49,704 nucleotides of DNA from Ignavibacteriota bacterium (GCA_002746605.1 PDPT01000049.1:1-49704), one strand, 5' to 3'; counted from the stretch's first letter, positions 16,413 to 25,427 are shown. The notes: a model not told the origin generated them from the sequence alone. Translations and numbers: made by a program.

Positions 16413-16562
16413 GGCTAGTCCAAATTAGTTGTCATTAAATAAAAATAAAGTAGCCTTAAATTATATAACCTCCGAATTTTTTTGAATTAATATTTACCTA
16501 AATAAAACTAAAAAATCAATGATTTTTTTTATGACCTTAAGAAATATGAAAAGTCTAAAAGA

Positions 16563-16733
16563 TTAAGGATTGTGCTTCTTCATAATTATAAAAAAATAAT
16601 TAGCAGCATAAACGGATAAAAAAATGCCAGCAATTAATCCAAGAGTAGGATGAACAGCATAAGTAACAAGGGTGAGGATACAACCTAAAACAAATCATCC
16701 GATTAAAATTAAAGCTTCTATTAAAGAATCCAT
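16563..16733 (-). pseudogene. Small membrane protein gene interrupted by an in-frame TGA
   Basis: From the ATG at 16733 the frame reads 12 residues, meets TGA at 16695-16697 (codon 13), then continues 43 coherent residues to TAA at 16563. The joined product would be about 56 residues with two hydrophobic spans: EALILIG-(stop)-FVLGCILTLVTYAV and TLGLIAGIFLSVYAANYFF, ending in IMKKHNP. TGG (Trp) is the likely original codon. It lies next to a transposase remnant. A nonsense mutation is most likely; a sequencing error or readthrough is possible. No family recognised. Confidence 0.45.
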
Positions 16734-16831
16734 ATGAAGGATACCATTAAATTAAAAGTATTAGTTAATAGTAAATCAAAATTAAGTAATTTAACTTACT
16801 AATTTTCTATTTATTTTAACGATAGATTTGA

Positions 16832-16987
16832 GGATATTCTTTAAGCCAATTTTTTCATTTACACAAAATATTTTTTAGTTTCACTACTAATGCCGTTGAA
16901 GCTGTGTACCATCAGTTTAGAAAAGTAACAAAAAATCGTTCTATATTTTCTTTTTATGATGTTGTGCAACTATTACAATTCTTATAA
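16832..16987 (+). mobile_element. C-terminal remnant of an IS256/Mutator-family transposase
   Basis: In one plus-strand frame the translation contains LSQFFHLHKIFFSFTTNAVE, then AVYHQFRKVTKNRSIFS, ending at the TAA at 16985-16987. This matches the conserved end of IS256/Mutator transposases, where TTNAIE(S/G)-x-x-x-Q-x-RK-x-TK follows an FFxYP-type segment. The catalytic DDE region is missing, and stops occur immediately upstream, so it is dead. No terminal inverted repeats were found. The acetyltransferase gene begins 4 nt after it (its stop end), so the insertion or its decay reached that gene's 3' side. Confidence 0.6.
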
Positions 16988-16991
16988 ACCA

Positions 16992-17474
16992 TTATTTTAT
17001 TTTTTTTTTCATCGTCCAAGATGTTTCTGTTTCTTCAACGATCTCAAATCCAAGTCTTTTGTAAAGATTTGAAGCATTATTCGCCTTGTCTACACTAAGC
17101 GATAAAAATTCTACTCCAATTTTTTTATATTCAGTATTGATTGCCTTAATCAACTTTGTTCCTATTCCTTGATTGCGATATTCATTTTTGACGGCAGTAC
17201 TCAATTCAGGAGTATTGTCATCAACATACCCAAATCCTTTGTTCTCATTTGTTAAAAGTCTCCCCCAAATTGCACCGACAAGTTGATTGTTCACTTCCAT
17301 AACTAAAGCAATGTCAAATTTGTCCTTTTCCCAGTTATCAATGTACTTAGATAATGATTTGTCCTTGATAACTTCTTTGGGTAAAGGGTCATGTCCTTCT
17401 GGAATGAAAATCGCTTCATATAACATGTCCGCCAAAAAATCGGATTCACTTGGTTTTAATGCTCTTATTGTCAT
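16992..17474 (-). CDS. GNAT-family N-acetyltransferase
   Basis: A 160-residue single-domain acetyl-CoA-dependent acetyltransferase. Motif A is the acetyl-CoA loop in NEYRNQGIGTKLIKAINTEY (Q/R-x-x-G-x-G/A). The C-terminal beta-strand region FLSLSVDKANNASNLYKRLGFEIVEE is the usual motif B with the N-x-A-x-x-L-Y-x-x-x-G-F pattern. The substrate cannot be inferred. It is isolated, directly beside a transposase remnant, with 95 nt to the next gene, and could be a recent arrival; base composition does not clearly set it apart. Confidence 0.9.
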   Translation of the reverse strand: MTIRALKPSESDFLADMLYEAIFIPEGHDPLPKEVIKDKSLSKYIDNWEKDKFDIALVMEVNNQLVGAIWGRLLTNENKGFGYVDDNTPELSTAVKNEYRNQGIGTKLIKAINTEYKKIGVEFLSLSVDKANNASNLYKRLGFEIVEETETSWTMKKKIK

Positions 17475-17569
17475 ATTCTTTTTAATGGCTTACAATGTTA
17501 GTTTATTCTAACTTAAATATTTTAATATTTAATAGCTATTAAGAATACATGTTTTAAGATTTAAAATCT

Positions 17570-18877
17570 CTACAGTTTTTGTAAAAATTTTCCTAAATAT
17601 TCAAAGTCAGGAGCTAATTTGCCCTTATGAGTTATTATTGCTTCTTTAAATTCTCTCGGAATGTCTAAATTTTCAAAACTTTTTAAATAATCTGCTTCTG
17701 CTAAGACTTTAACAAACGGAAGTAAAGCATCTCCAAAAGTTTTGGATGCTTCTTTTGGCAATTCGGCAGGAAGTTTATCAACAGCCAATATTACCGGACC
17801 GTTTCCTTCAACTCCATCTTTTATTTCTCCGGTTAAAGGTTCATAAACATAACTTGGATTTTCTGAAGATGTTGCCTTTACGGTCATTTCAACTGAACCT
17901 TCAATATCGCAAGTAATATCGCCTATTACTTTCATTTTAGGATTTTTATTTTCCGTATAAACTTTTTTAAAATAACTTTTTGTTACATGTTTAGGAAATT
18001 TTTCTTCCCAATAAATTCCGTTTATAAGTATTGTAAAATAGGGAAGATATTTGTACAATTTACTTTTATAATCCTGCGGATTTTTTACGAAGTTATCGAA
18101 ATTAAACTTTTCTCCTGAATTATGCTCATACATATCTTCTTCTTTGAACTCAACTTTATAAACTTTTTTATTAGAAAAATTTCCTGTATTAATAAAATTT
18201 TCCAAATTATTTACTTTAATTTCTTCACAAGGAAGTAAATCATATAATTCTTGAGCACCTTTAGAAACATTACCATAACCTGTAAATCCCGTTATAAAAG
18301 GTACCATTTGTTCAGGCAACCCATTTTCGATTATTTCTTCTCCAACTTTTTTTATTGATTCTTTTGCTTCATCCAAATTATCATAATTTGGTGCTTGCGT
18401 AATTTTAGAAAACGGAGTTTCAATTCCTTCCGATTTTAATCTTTTACCAAGTAACCAAAGCGAATCTATCGTTCCTACATAACCCGCAAACTTACCAAAA
18501 AAGATAATTCTGAATCCTTTTTCGTTTTTTACTAATTCATAATCAAACAGAGTTATATTTTTATCTAAGATAGCTTGAAGCAACGGCATGTTATAGTTCT
18601 GTCCTTTTATTGTGTGGGAGAAAAACACATAAGGCTTGTTGGGAATTAAATCGTTTATCGGTACTTCTTTTACACCGAGTATAATATCACATTCGGAAAG
18701 ATCATTAGAAATTTGTGCCCCTGCATTTGTATATTCTTCTGATGTAAAAACTCTTTGCTCTGCGGGTTCAACATAAACTTCGATATTTTGTTCTGTTAGA
18801 ATTTTTACGTGTTTCGGTGTTAATGCAGCTCTTCGTTCAGATGGGTATTGGGTTTCTTTTCTAATTCCGACTTTCAT
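17570..18877 (-). CDS. Lysine-ketoglutarate reductase (LOR-like, saccharopine-forming)
   Basis: A 435-residue protein of the alanine dehydrogenase/LOR fold. The N-terminus is MKVGIRKETQYPSERRAALTP, the classical AlaDH/PNT-N opening. Later segments, FFGKFAGYVGTIDSLWLLGKRL, FITGFTGYGNVSKGAQELYDLLP and GDITCDIEGSVE, are those of the lysine-ketoglutarate reductase half of AASS. In animals and plants this is fused to saccharopine dehydrogenase; here the protein ends at the LOR domain and no saccharopine dehydrogenase is adjacent. It probably condenses lysine with 2-oxoglutarate or does a related reaction. It is single, upstream of the GNAT gene. Confidence 0.85.
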   Translation of the reverse strand: MKVGIRKETQYPSERRAALTPKHVKILTEQNIEVYVEPAEQRVFTSEEYTNAGAQISNDLSECDIILGVKEVPINDLIPNKPYVFFSHTIKGQNYNMPLLQAILDKNITLFDYELVKNEKGFRIIFFGKFAGYVGTIDSLWLLGKRLKSEGIETPFSKITQAPNYDNLDEAKESIKKVGEEIIENGLPEQMVPFITGFTGYGNVSKGAQELYDLLPCEEIKVNNLENFINTGNFSNKKVYKVEFKEEDMYEHNSGEKFNFDNFVKNPQDYKSKLYKYLPYFTILINGIYWEEKFPKHVTKSYFKKVYTENKNPKMKVIGDITCDIEGSVEMTVKATSSENPSYVYEPLTGEIKDGVEGNGPVILAVDKLPAELPKEASKTFGDALLPFVKVLAEADYLKSFENLDIPREFKEAIITHKGKLAPDFEYLGKFLQKL

Positions 18878-18976
18878 TTAAATTCCTTGATTAGTTTTAA
18901 TAAAATTATTAGAATAAAAATAGAGAAAAGAATCTGAATTAAAAAATCAAAATTGATAAAAGCAATTATATTTACC

Positions 18977-20407
18977 TTAAATAAACTGGGAATATCTTTT
19001 ATAACGTTGAAGTATGTTTTTTACGTAAGCTACAGTTTCTTTTCCGTTAGAATAACCATTTTTAACAACTTCATCATTAAAATATTTAGGTTTTGATTTA
19101 TTAAGTAAATATTTTTCAACATTTCCTTTCCAAATATTAGGGTTTGCATTATATTTTTCTGCAAGATTTCTGGCATCGTCTATATGTCCGAAGCCAATAT
19201 TATAAGAAGCAAGAACAAATTTTATTCTTTCTTTTTTATTTTTTACTTTTTTTGCCCAATAATTATCTAACCATTTTAGATATTCAATACCAGCAATGAT
19301 ATTTTCTTCGGGATTTAACAAATTGCTTGCTCCAAAAGAATAACCGGTTTCAGGCAGAAGCTGCATTAATCCTTGTGCACCAGCCCAAGATTTTGTGTCG
19401 GATTGAAATCGTGATTCTTCGTAAATTATGGAAGCTAATAATTTCCAATCCCAGTTTATTTTTTTAGAATGTATTTTTAATAATTTGTCGTAAGGAGAAA
19501 TATGTTTGCCATCTCGCAAAAAATATTTACTTTTTCTGCGTGTTTTATAATAATTTCTATACTTATAATATCTGTCATAAATTACATAATAATCAATTTC
19601 TTTTTTCATTTTCTCAATCCACTTATTAAGTTCCTCAAGAAAATTAACCGATCCTTTTTTAACAGCCCACGCAATTTTTTGTGGCAGAGAAATGTATGTT
19701 CCTATATCTATATTTGGAAAAAATGCCTGATTAAGGGTGGCAATATTATCATCCGAAATAGTAAAATCAATTTGTCCTTCAGCTACATCTTTAATTAAAT
19801 CTTCTGTAGAAAGACTATCGGGTGCTTCATGAATTTCTATATGACCGCCTATTTCGTGTGATAAATTTTCTAATCTTTCTTTGTAAGAACTACTTTTCCT
19901 TACGTAAACGATTTTATTTTCTAATTCAAGCGATGAATGGAGTAATTGTTTATCTATTTGCTGTTTTGTTAATTTTCTCCAATTTGGGGGTTTTCTTTGT
20001 ACTAAAACTTGTCGAGTAAGATTTAAAGGTTCGGTAAAATCAACCTTTTCCAGTCTTTTTTTCGTTACTGTAAGATTAAAAGCTATTAAATCACCTTCAC
20101 CTTTTTCAAGGAGTTTAAACATTTCATCTAAATTCTTTGATATTTTAATTTCAACATCTACACCGAGTCTTTTTGCAAATCGTTTTAATAATTCATATTC
20201 ATAGCCCATAGTTTTACCTTTGTAAATAAAGTAACTATAAGCGTTATAACCGGTTATTGCAATTAATTTTCCTCTTTTTTTAATTTTTTCAATGGTAACA
20301 TATTCTTCGGCTTGGTTAACATTATTCTTGATGTTACATCCGGTAAAAAAGAATAATATTAAAAATAAAATTAGATGTGCTTTGAGGATTTGTTTTTTTA
20401 TTTGCAC
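18977..20407 (-). CDS. mltF: MltF-like membrane-bound lytic transglycosylase
   Basis: A 476-residue lipoprotein; FFTGC gives Cys24 as the lipidated residue. It has a periplasmic substrate-binding-like domain (about 45-265, with GKTMGYEYELLKRFAKRLGV and DLIAFNLTVTKKRLEKVDFT) followed by an SLT domain (about 320-450). The catalytic Glu is in SIIYEESRF, followed by AGAQGLMQLLPETG and VLASYNIGFGHIDDA. This layout is MltF: the enzyme cleaves peptidoglycan to 1,6-anhydro-MurNAc at the outer membrane, with a regulatory ligand domain. It diverges from the tRNA/secG unit. Confidence 0.93.
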   Translation of the reverse strand: MQIKKQILKAHLILFLILFFFTGCNIKNNVNQAEEYVTIEKIKKRGKLIAITGYNAYSYFIYKGKTMGYEYELLKRFAKRLGVDVEIKISKNLDEMFKLLEKGEGDLIAFNLTVTKKRLEKVDFTEPLNLTRQVLVQRKPPNWRKLTKQQIDKQLLHSSLELENKIVYVRKSSSYKERLENLSHEIGGHIEIHEAPDSLSTEDLIKDVAEGQIDFTISDDNIATLNQAFFPNIDIGTYISLPQKIAWAVKKGSVNFLEELNKWIEKMKKEIDYYVIYDRYYKYRNYYKTRRKSKYFLRDGKHISPYDKLLKIHSKKINWDWKLLASIIYEESRFQSDTKSWAGAQGLMQLLPETGYSFGASNLLNPEENIIAGIEYLKWLDNYWAKKVKNKKERIKFVLASYNIGFGHIDDARNLAEKYNANPNIWKGNVEKYLLNKSKPKYFNDEVVKNGYSNGKETVAYVKNILQRYKRYSQFI

Positions 20408-20416
20408 TTTTTTATC

Positions 20417-20424
20417 TACCTTTG
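20417..20424 (+). promoter_or_regulatory. Possible -7 box upstream of tRNA-secG
   Basis: TACCTTTG matches TAnnTTTG. TTTT stands 19 nt upstream where TTTG is expected. It would fire into the 190-nt leader before the tRNA gene. Support is weak. Confidence 0.22.
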
Positions 20425-20614
20425 TTCTGAAGTAGAAAAGAATTTACAAATTAAATAAAATAATATCAATTCTTTTTGAACTTTCAGAAATTTTATTTTG
20501 AGATGAATACGGATAAGTTCCGATACAAGGTAAGGGAATTATTTATTTAGTTTTATATTAATCTTGAACTTTATTTAGGTTTTCTATATTTTTAATATTC
20601 GATTAAAAAATGTT

Positions 20615-20688
20615 GGCGGGGTAGCTCAGTTGGTTAGAGCAGTGGAATCATAATCCACGTGTCGGGGGTTCGAATCCCTCCCCCGCTA
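20615..20688 (+). tRNA. tRNA with CAU anticodon (Met or Ile2)
   Basis: A 74-nt cloverleaf: acceptor GGCGGGG/CCCCGCT (7 bp, with a G-U end pair), D arm GCTC-loop-GAGC, anticodon stem GTGGA/TCCAC with loop ATCATAA giving anticodon CAT, T stem GGGGG/CCCTC with TTCGAAT loop, discriminator A. CCA is not encoded. CAU can be initiator Met, elongator Met or lysidine-modified Ile2. The first pair is not the C-A mismatch typical of initiators, so elongator Met or Ile2 is likelier. It lies 24 nt before secG. Confidence 0.95.
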
Positions 20689-20712
20689 CTTTAATTTATA
20701 GGACATAAAAAT

Positions 20713-21087
20713 ATGTACACAATTTTAATAACAATATCGATAATTGTTTCTTTCTTACTTGTAATAATCGTTTTACTGCAAGCAAGTAAAGGTGATGGTT
20801 TATCAGGTACGATCGGTGGTAGTGCCGGCGGTTTTGGAACTGTGTTTGGTGCAAGACGTACAGCAGATTTTTTAAGTAAAGCAACTTGGTGGCTCGGTGG
20901 TACTCTTTTAGTTTTAGCACTTATAATTAATTTGTTTTTTCTTCCGGGACAAAGCACAAAAGGCGAAAGAGAAAGTATCATTCAAAGTTCTCAACCGACT
21001 GTTCCTCAAACAACAACATTACCTCCTCCGGTAAATAGTGGAGAAAATTCTGGAAAAACTGAAACTTCTACTTCTGAAGAAAAATAA
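20713..21087 (+). CDS. secG: Preprotein translocase subunit SecG
   Basis: A 124-residue protein with two membrane spans: residues 2-22 (ILITISIIVSFLLVIIVLLQ) and about 57-77 (WWLGGTLLVLALIINLFFLP). The conserved SecG segment QASKGDGLSGTIGGSA followed by FGARRTADFLSKATWWLG joins them. A Thr/Ser/Pro-rich tail (about 95-124) is common in the Bacteroidota/Chlorobiota group. It forms SecYEG with SecY and SecE. It follows a tRNA gene and ends at a strong terminator. Confidence 0.96.
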   Translation: MYTILITISIIVSFLLVIIVLLQASKGDGLSGTIGGSAGGFGTVFGARRTADFLSKATWWLGGTLLVLALIINLFFLPGQSTKGERESIIQSSQPTVPQTTTLPPPVNSGENSGKTETSTSEEK

Positions 21088-21117
21088 AGATTTTTTAAGT
21101 TTTATTAAAAATTCTAC

Positions 21118-21149
21118 AAGGGAATATTTTTTTTTATTCCCTTTTTTAT
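21118..21149. terminator. Bidirectional terminator between secG and dacB-like gene
   Basis: AAGGGAATA pairs with TATTCCCTT around an 8-T loop, followed by a T-run on the plus strand. It overlaps the stop codon of the convergent peptidase gene. Confidence 0.75.
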
Positions 21150-22540
21150 TTTGATAGCTCCAATAAAATTTTGTCTTCTATATTTTTGTGAAAATAGCTT
21201 CCTTTTCTTTTATATTCTTGAATTATACTGACTATAAAAATATTATTATTTTTTCCTGTTAAGTATCCTGATAAAGAAGAAACTCCGTTTAAAGTTCCGG
21301 TCTTTCCGTGGAAATTACCAAGTACAAAATTATTGATTCTTCTATTTTCCAGGGTCCCGTCAACACCGCTTATTGCAAGGGAATGATAAAAATCCTTAAA
21401 CAATTTTTCATCTTTATAAATATAATTTAAGAGCCTTACTATTGAGCCTGTTGTAACAGTATTAAATCTGGAAATACCTGAACCATCTACAACAACAGTT
21501 TCATTATCTAAAATATTTCCATCTTCAAAAGCTGAAAGAATAGCTTGCGTAGCATAAAATGAATTACCCGATTCGTTACTATAATAAGCTCCCACATTTT
21601 TAAATAGACATTCGGCAAGATAGTTATTGCTTTCTTTATTGATCAGTTTTATCAACTCGCTTAATTTTATATCGCTTGTTGTTAGCTCGGTAACAAGACT
21701 AGGTGTGCTACCCGTAATAGCTTTGCCTCTAACTTTTATTCCATTTTGGAGTAATTTTTCTTTTAATAATAAAGCAAAGTACAAAGGCGGGTTTGTAATA
21801 TTAACAACATACTTTCTGGAGCTTCTTCTTTTTCTTAATCCTCCTTTAATTTTTACGGCAATACCGTTTTTATTAAAAGAAGTTGAAAAACGAGGATATG
21901 ATCTGTAAGTTGTAACTTTGGCTTGCATATTCACCTTTATAAAATTACACTTGGGGTAAATGGAATATCTAAGCTTATCTCCAACTTTTCCTCGTGAGTA
22001 TAAGGTAACCACAAATTGATTTTTGTTTATTATTGTAGCCGAAACGGGAGGAAGTCTTACATTGGCTCTTTCATTAACTATCCAATCATCTCTCGTATAA
22101 ATATCATCAAAATAAGAATCGTCTCCTACTATATTACCTTCAATATTTTTAATCCCCAAATTGATTAAATTTTTAATTAAAGAGTCCAAGTCAGAAAGTT
22201 CAAAAGTAGATTGTCCAAAACCTTTTATGAACAAATTACCATCTATAATTCCGCTTTTTATATCGATTGCGTCCGTAAAAATTTTGGTAGAAACTTTATA
22301 ATCACTTTTCATCAATTTTAATGCTGCCGCCGTAGTAAATAGCTTTGTATTGCTCGCAGGTATCATCGGTTCGGAAATTTTTTTTTCATAAACTGATTTT
22401 TGAGTAATAGCATTATAAATAAAAATAGAAGATTTGGTAGAACTCGGTATAGTATTTACAATTTCATCTATTCTATTTCGTAAGGAACTTTGGGCAAAAA
22501 GAGAGACAGAAATGTATAAAATTAAAAGTGTATATTTCAT
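21146..22540 (-). CDS. dacB: PBP4-type D-alanyl-D-alanine carboxypeptidase/endopeptidase
   Basis: A 464-residue exported S13-family peptidase that trims or cuts peptidoglycan cross-links in the periplasm. The signal peptide is residues 1-17. The SxxK motif is SNTK (Ser63-Lys66), the SxN-region motif lies in VVDGSGISRFN, and the KTG motif is HGKTGTLNGVSSLSGYL near residue 415. The large insertion between SxxK and SxN is the PBP4 type. It is convergent with secG and divergent from the LOG gene. Confidence 0.94.
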   Translation of the reverse strand: MKYTLLILYISVSLFAQSSLRNRIDEIVNTIPSSTKSSIFIYNAITQKSVYEKKISEPMIPASNTKLFTTAAALKLMKSDYKVSTKIFTDAIDIKSGIIDGNLFIKGFGQSTFELSDLDSLIKNLINLGIKNIEGNIVGDDSYFDDIYTRDDWIVNERANVRLPPVSATIINKNQFVVTLYSRGKVGDKLRYSIYPKCNFIKVNMQAKVTTYRSYPRFSTSFNKNGIAVKIKGGLRKRRSSRKYVVNITNPPLYFALLLKEKLLQNGIKVRGKAITGSTPSLVTELTTSDIKLSELIKLINKESNNYLAECLFKNVGAYYSNESGNSFYATQAILSAFEDGNILDNETVVVDGSGISRFNTVTTGSIVRLLNYIYKDEKLFKDFYHSLAISGVDGTLENRRINNFVLGNFHGKTGTLNGVSSLSGYLTGKNNNIFIVSIIQEYKRKGSYFHKNIEDKILLELSK

Positions 22541-22727
22541 TATAGAATTAGGTGTAATTTATTTTTATTATTCTACGATAATAGTTTGTTTATTATTCAG
22601 CTAAGATGTAAATTGATTCTTAATTCAGAAAATCATTAGAAAATTTACATTTATATTATTCAATAAAATAAAAAAAATAAACCAATAAAACATACTACAA
22701 TAAAAATAAAAGGGAGTTTTCCAAAAT

Positions 22728-23552
22728 ATGGCAAAAAGTAACTTACCTGAAAAAGCTTACGGGAATTTTGATTTTCTTACTTCTAAGGATGCAAGAGCTA
22801 TTAGAATGTTATCTGAATTTTTAGAACCTCAAGCACGATTTAATAAGTACAAAATTGTTGATACTATTGTTTTCTTTGGATCTGCTCGTTTAAAATCTAA
22901 AAGAGAAGCAAATAAAATGCTTAGAGAGTTTAAGAAAAACAACGAACCGAAACAAAAAAACTATAATAAAGAAATTAAAAGGTTAGAAAATTTAGTTCAA
23001 ATGTCAAAGTACTATGAAGATGCTGTTGATTTGGCTGAAAAATTAACAAAGTGGTCAATGTCTCTATCAAAAAAGAAAAAGAGATTTATTGTGTGCAGCG
23101 GTGGTGGACCCGGAATTATGGAAGCTGCTAACAAAGGTGCAAAAAAAGCTGGAGGTTACTCAATAGGGTTAAATATTAGTATTCCTTATGAACAATTTGT
23201 AAACAAATTTGTTAAAAAAGATTTAGCATTTGAGTTCCATTATTTTTTTATGAGAAAATTCTGGTTTGCTTATCTTGCCAAAGCTCTGATAGTTTTCCCC
23301 GGTGGTTTTGGAACTCTTGATGAATTTATGGAAATTTTAACTTTAGTCCAAACTGGTAAGATTAAAAAAGATATGAAAATAATTGTTTACGATAAACAAT
23401 ATTGGGAAAGCATAATAAATTTTGATTCATTTATAGAAAACGGTATGATTGACGAAAAAGACTTAGAGTTTTTTGATTTTTGTAACAACGTAGATGAAAT
23501 GTATAACAAAATTACAACCTATGTTGAAGAACATTATTTGGAAGATAAATAA
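22728..23552 (+). CDS. LOG-family (TIGR00730) putative lysine decarboxylase / cytokinin riboside phosphohydrolase
   Basis: A 274-residue protein. It has the LOG signature CSGGGPGIMEAANKGAKKAGG followed by PGGFGTLDEFMEILTLVQTGK, a nucleotide-phosphate binding and catalytic motif. The N-terminal 70 residues extend the usual ~190-residue core, as in the longer LOG subfamily. Members hydrolyse nucleoside 5'-monophosphates, releasing the base; the name lysine decarboxylase is historical. A GGGAG ribosome site precedes the ATG. A strong hairpin terminator follows. Confidence 0.92.
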   Translation: MAKSNLPEKAYGNFDFLTSKDARAIRMLSEFLEPQARFNKYKIVDTIVFFGSARLKSKREANKMLREFKKNNEPKQKNYNKEIKRLENLVQMSKYYEDAVDLAEKLTKWSMSLSKKKKRFIVCSGGGPGIMEAANKGAKKAGGYSIGLNISIPYEQFVNKFVKKDLAFEFHYFFMRKFWFAYLAKALIVFPGGFGTLDEFMEILTLVQTGKIKKDMKIIVYDKQYWESIINFDSFIENGMIDEKDLEFFDFCNNVDEMYNKITTYVEEHYLEDK

Positions 23553-23553
23553 A

Positions 23554-23580
23554 AAAAGTCCGGCATAAAACCGGACTTTT
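23554..23580. terminator. Strong bidirectional terminator between LOG gene and rpsU
   Basis: AAAAGTCCGG and CCGGACTTTT form a 10-bp stem around CATAAAA, with T/A runs on both sides. It sits between convergent genes. Confidence 0.88.
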
Positions 23581-23586
23581 AAAGAA

Positions 23587-23784
23587 CTAATTTCTGTTTT
23601 TAAGATTCTCTTTATAAGCTCTGCGTTTAGCTTTTATTCTTTCCAGTCTTTTTTCAACAGATGGCTTAGTATAAAATGTTCTCTTCTTAAATTCTTTTAA
23701 TACACCTGAACGTTCATACTTTTTCTTGAATCTTTTCAAAGCTCTATCAATATTTTCATTTTCTGAAATATTAATACCTACCAA
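23587..23784 (-). CDS. rpsU: 30S ribosomal protein S21
   Basis: A 65-residue highly basic protein with the S21 opening INISENENIDRALKRFKKKY and the middle GVLKEFKKRTFYTKPSVEKR. Length is the usual 60-70. The start is TTG at 23784, preceded by AGGTAGGTGA, a strong ribosome site, so translation is secured despite the weak start codon. It is a single gene, convergent with the LOG gene. Confidence 0.96.
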   Translation of the reverse strand: MVGINISENENIDRALKRFKKKYERSGVLKEFKKRTFYTKPSVEKRLERIKAKRRAYKENLKNRN

Positions 23785-23919
23785 TTAAATCACCTACCTT
23801 TTTGGATTATTTTAAAATTTGTATAAACTTAAAAATAAATAGCAATTCTTAAATAATCAAATTATTTTTTTAACCCAATAATTTTGAAACAGCATTTAGC
23901 TTTAGTTGATACTGTCTTT

Positions 23920-25374
23920 TTAAAAAATCAATCCATTATTGGTTCTGTTGATGTCGGAATTTACATCGTAGATAAAACCATTAATAATATTATACTTTAA
24001 TTTGTTATCTTTCCAAACAGTAAAATTCGCAAAACCGTTATATTTCGGGGTTAAATCAATTTCATGATTATGTAAAATTATATTAAAAGGCATGCCGGAA
24101 TATTCTCTATTTATAGTTAATGAATCAACTTTTATAAATCCAAAACCTTCTTTTATTAAAGCATTCAGATCCAATTCATTTAGATTCCCAAGGGTAACAT
24201 CTAAAATCTTAGATTTTTTAATTTTACATCCGGATAAATCTAATTCCTCATAACCAAAAAACGTAGAAAGGTCGCCCCAATCTTCGATTTTTCCTTGATA
24301 ATAGTTTTGTGTTTTATCAATAGTAAAATTTTCTTCTCTGTTAATGCCAATATCTATCGTAAAAACATTGCCCGAATATTCAACATTTAAATTTTTTAAC
24401 AAAACATCAAATAACAATTTATCATTAAAAGGAATATTATGGTAAATTTCAATATCGGCATCTTCATATTTTTTTGTGCTAATTGAATAAAGTCCGGTTA
24501 GTATTGAAATAAAATTTAATTTTCTGATAAATTGTTTATCATGATCATTTTTCCATCCACCGGACTCAATTAAAATAGAACTTGTACCCCATTTTACAAA
24601 ATTATCGCCAAAAGCTCTCGGTTCAAAATCATCGTTATATTTTGCAATATGTCCGGGAATAAATTTTGATAATTCCTCATAAATATTTGCAATAACTTTC
24701 ATTGTATTGGCTCTAACTTCATTTATATCTTTTTGGAAATTGAAAGCCGGAGCAAGAAAAGAAATAGTAGCTGAACTAAAATTATTTCCTACAGTATATC
24801 GTGTACTTTGGTCATGAAGATTAAATCCGAATTTAGGTTCTATTCGGTCTCTGACATTTTTCAAAATTTTTGATTCTGGAAATTGTAATCGTAAAGCATC
24901 TCTATTAAGATCAATTCCGAGTGCATTACGCCTTTCAATTTTTGAAGCACCATCGGGATTGAGCATTGGTATTATATAGATGGTTAGTTCTTCTAAGAGG
25001 AATTTTCTTAAGTAATTGAACTCATCATTAGCTCGCATAAAATTAAGAAAATCGAAAAGAGCCATTGTTGCAGTAGGTTCATCTCCGTGCATTTGAGACC
25101 AAAGCAGCACATTGGTTCTTCCTTTGCCGGTTTTAATTAAATAAATATCTCTTTTATCTAAAGAGGTACCTTCTTTGGTTATTGTAAATAATTTATTTTT
25201 TTTCAATTCTTCAACTAAGTTTTTAACTGAAGAATATTTAAAGAGTTTATTGTTAAAGTTTTTTTCTCTATAATCTGAATAGGAATTATAAAGCTTTAAA
25301 GAATTTAAATTTTGCGACACAAACTGATCCGTTATAGTTAAGAGTGTTAGTAATAAAATAAGTAAGTATTTCAT
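23920..25374 (-). CDS. M14-family zinc carboxypeptidase, exported
   Basis: A 484-residue protein with a signal peptide (about 1-20). Zinc ligands are in SQMHGDEPT (His96, Glu99) and NLHDQST. The substrate-binding stretch NPDGASKIERRNALGIDLNRD and the catalytic Glu in SSILIESGGW complete the M14 site. About 190 residues beyond the peptidase domain form an additional C-terminal region of unknown role. The substrate (peptide or peptidoglycan stem) cannot be told. It is upstream of rpsU, 135 nt apart. Confidence 0.92.
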   Translation of the reverse strand: MKYLLILLLTLLTITDQFVSQNLNSLKLYNSYSDYREKNFNNKLFKYSSVKNLVEELKKNKLFTITKEGTSLDKRDIYLIKTGKGRTNVLLWSQMHGDEPTATMALFDFLNFMRANDEFNYLRKFLLEELTIYIIPMLNPDGASKIERRNALGIDLNRDALRLQFPESKILKNVRDRIEPKFGFNLHDQSTRYTVGNNFSSATISFLAPAFNFQKDINEVRANTMKVIANIYEELSKFIPGHIAKYNDDFEPRAFGDNFVKWGTSSILIESGGWKNDHDKQFIRKLNFISILTGLYSISTKKYEDADIEIYHNIPFNDKLLFDVLLKNLNVEYSGNVFTIDIGINREENFTIDKTQNYYQGKIEDWGDLSTFFGYEELDLSGCKIKKSKILDVTLGNLNELDLNALIKEGFGFIKVDSLTINREYSGMPFNIILHNHEIDLTPKYNGFANFTVWKDNKLKYNIINGFIYDVNSDINRTNNGLIF

Positions 25375-25427
25375 AAAAAAGTTTTATAGACTTTATAAAC
25401 TTTCTAAATTTTTGCGAGTCTTTACAG

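Noticed and set aside
20509..20556. A 15-codon ORF (MNTDKFRYKVRELFI) in the leader before the tRNA gene
   Set aside because: Too short, no conserved pattern, and equally likely to be chance; could be a leader peptide but there is no supporting structure.
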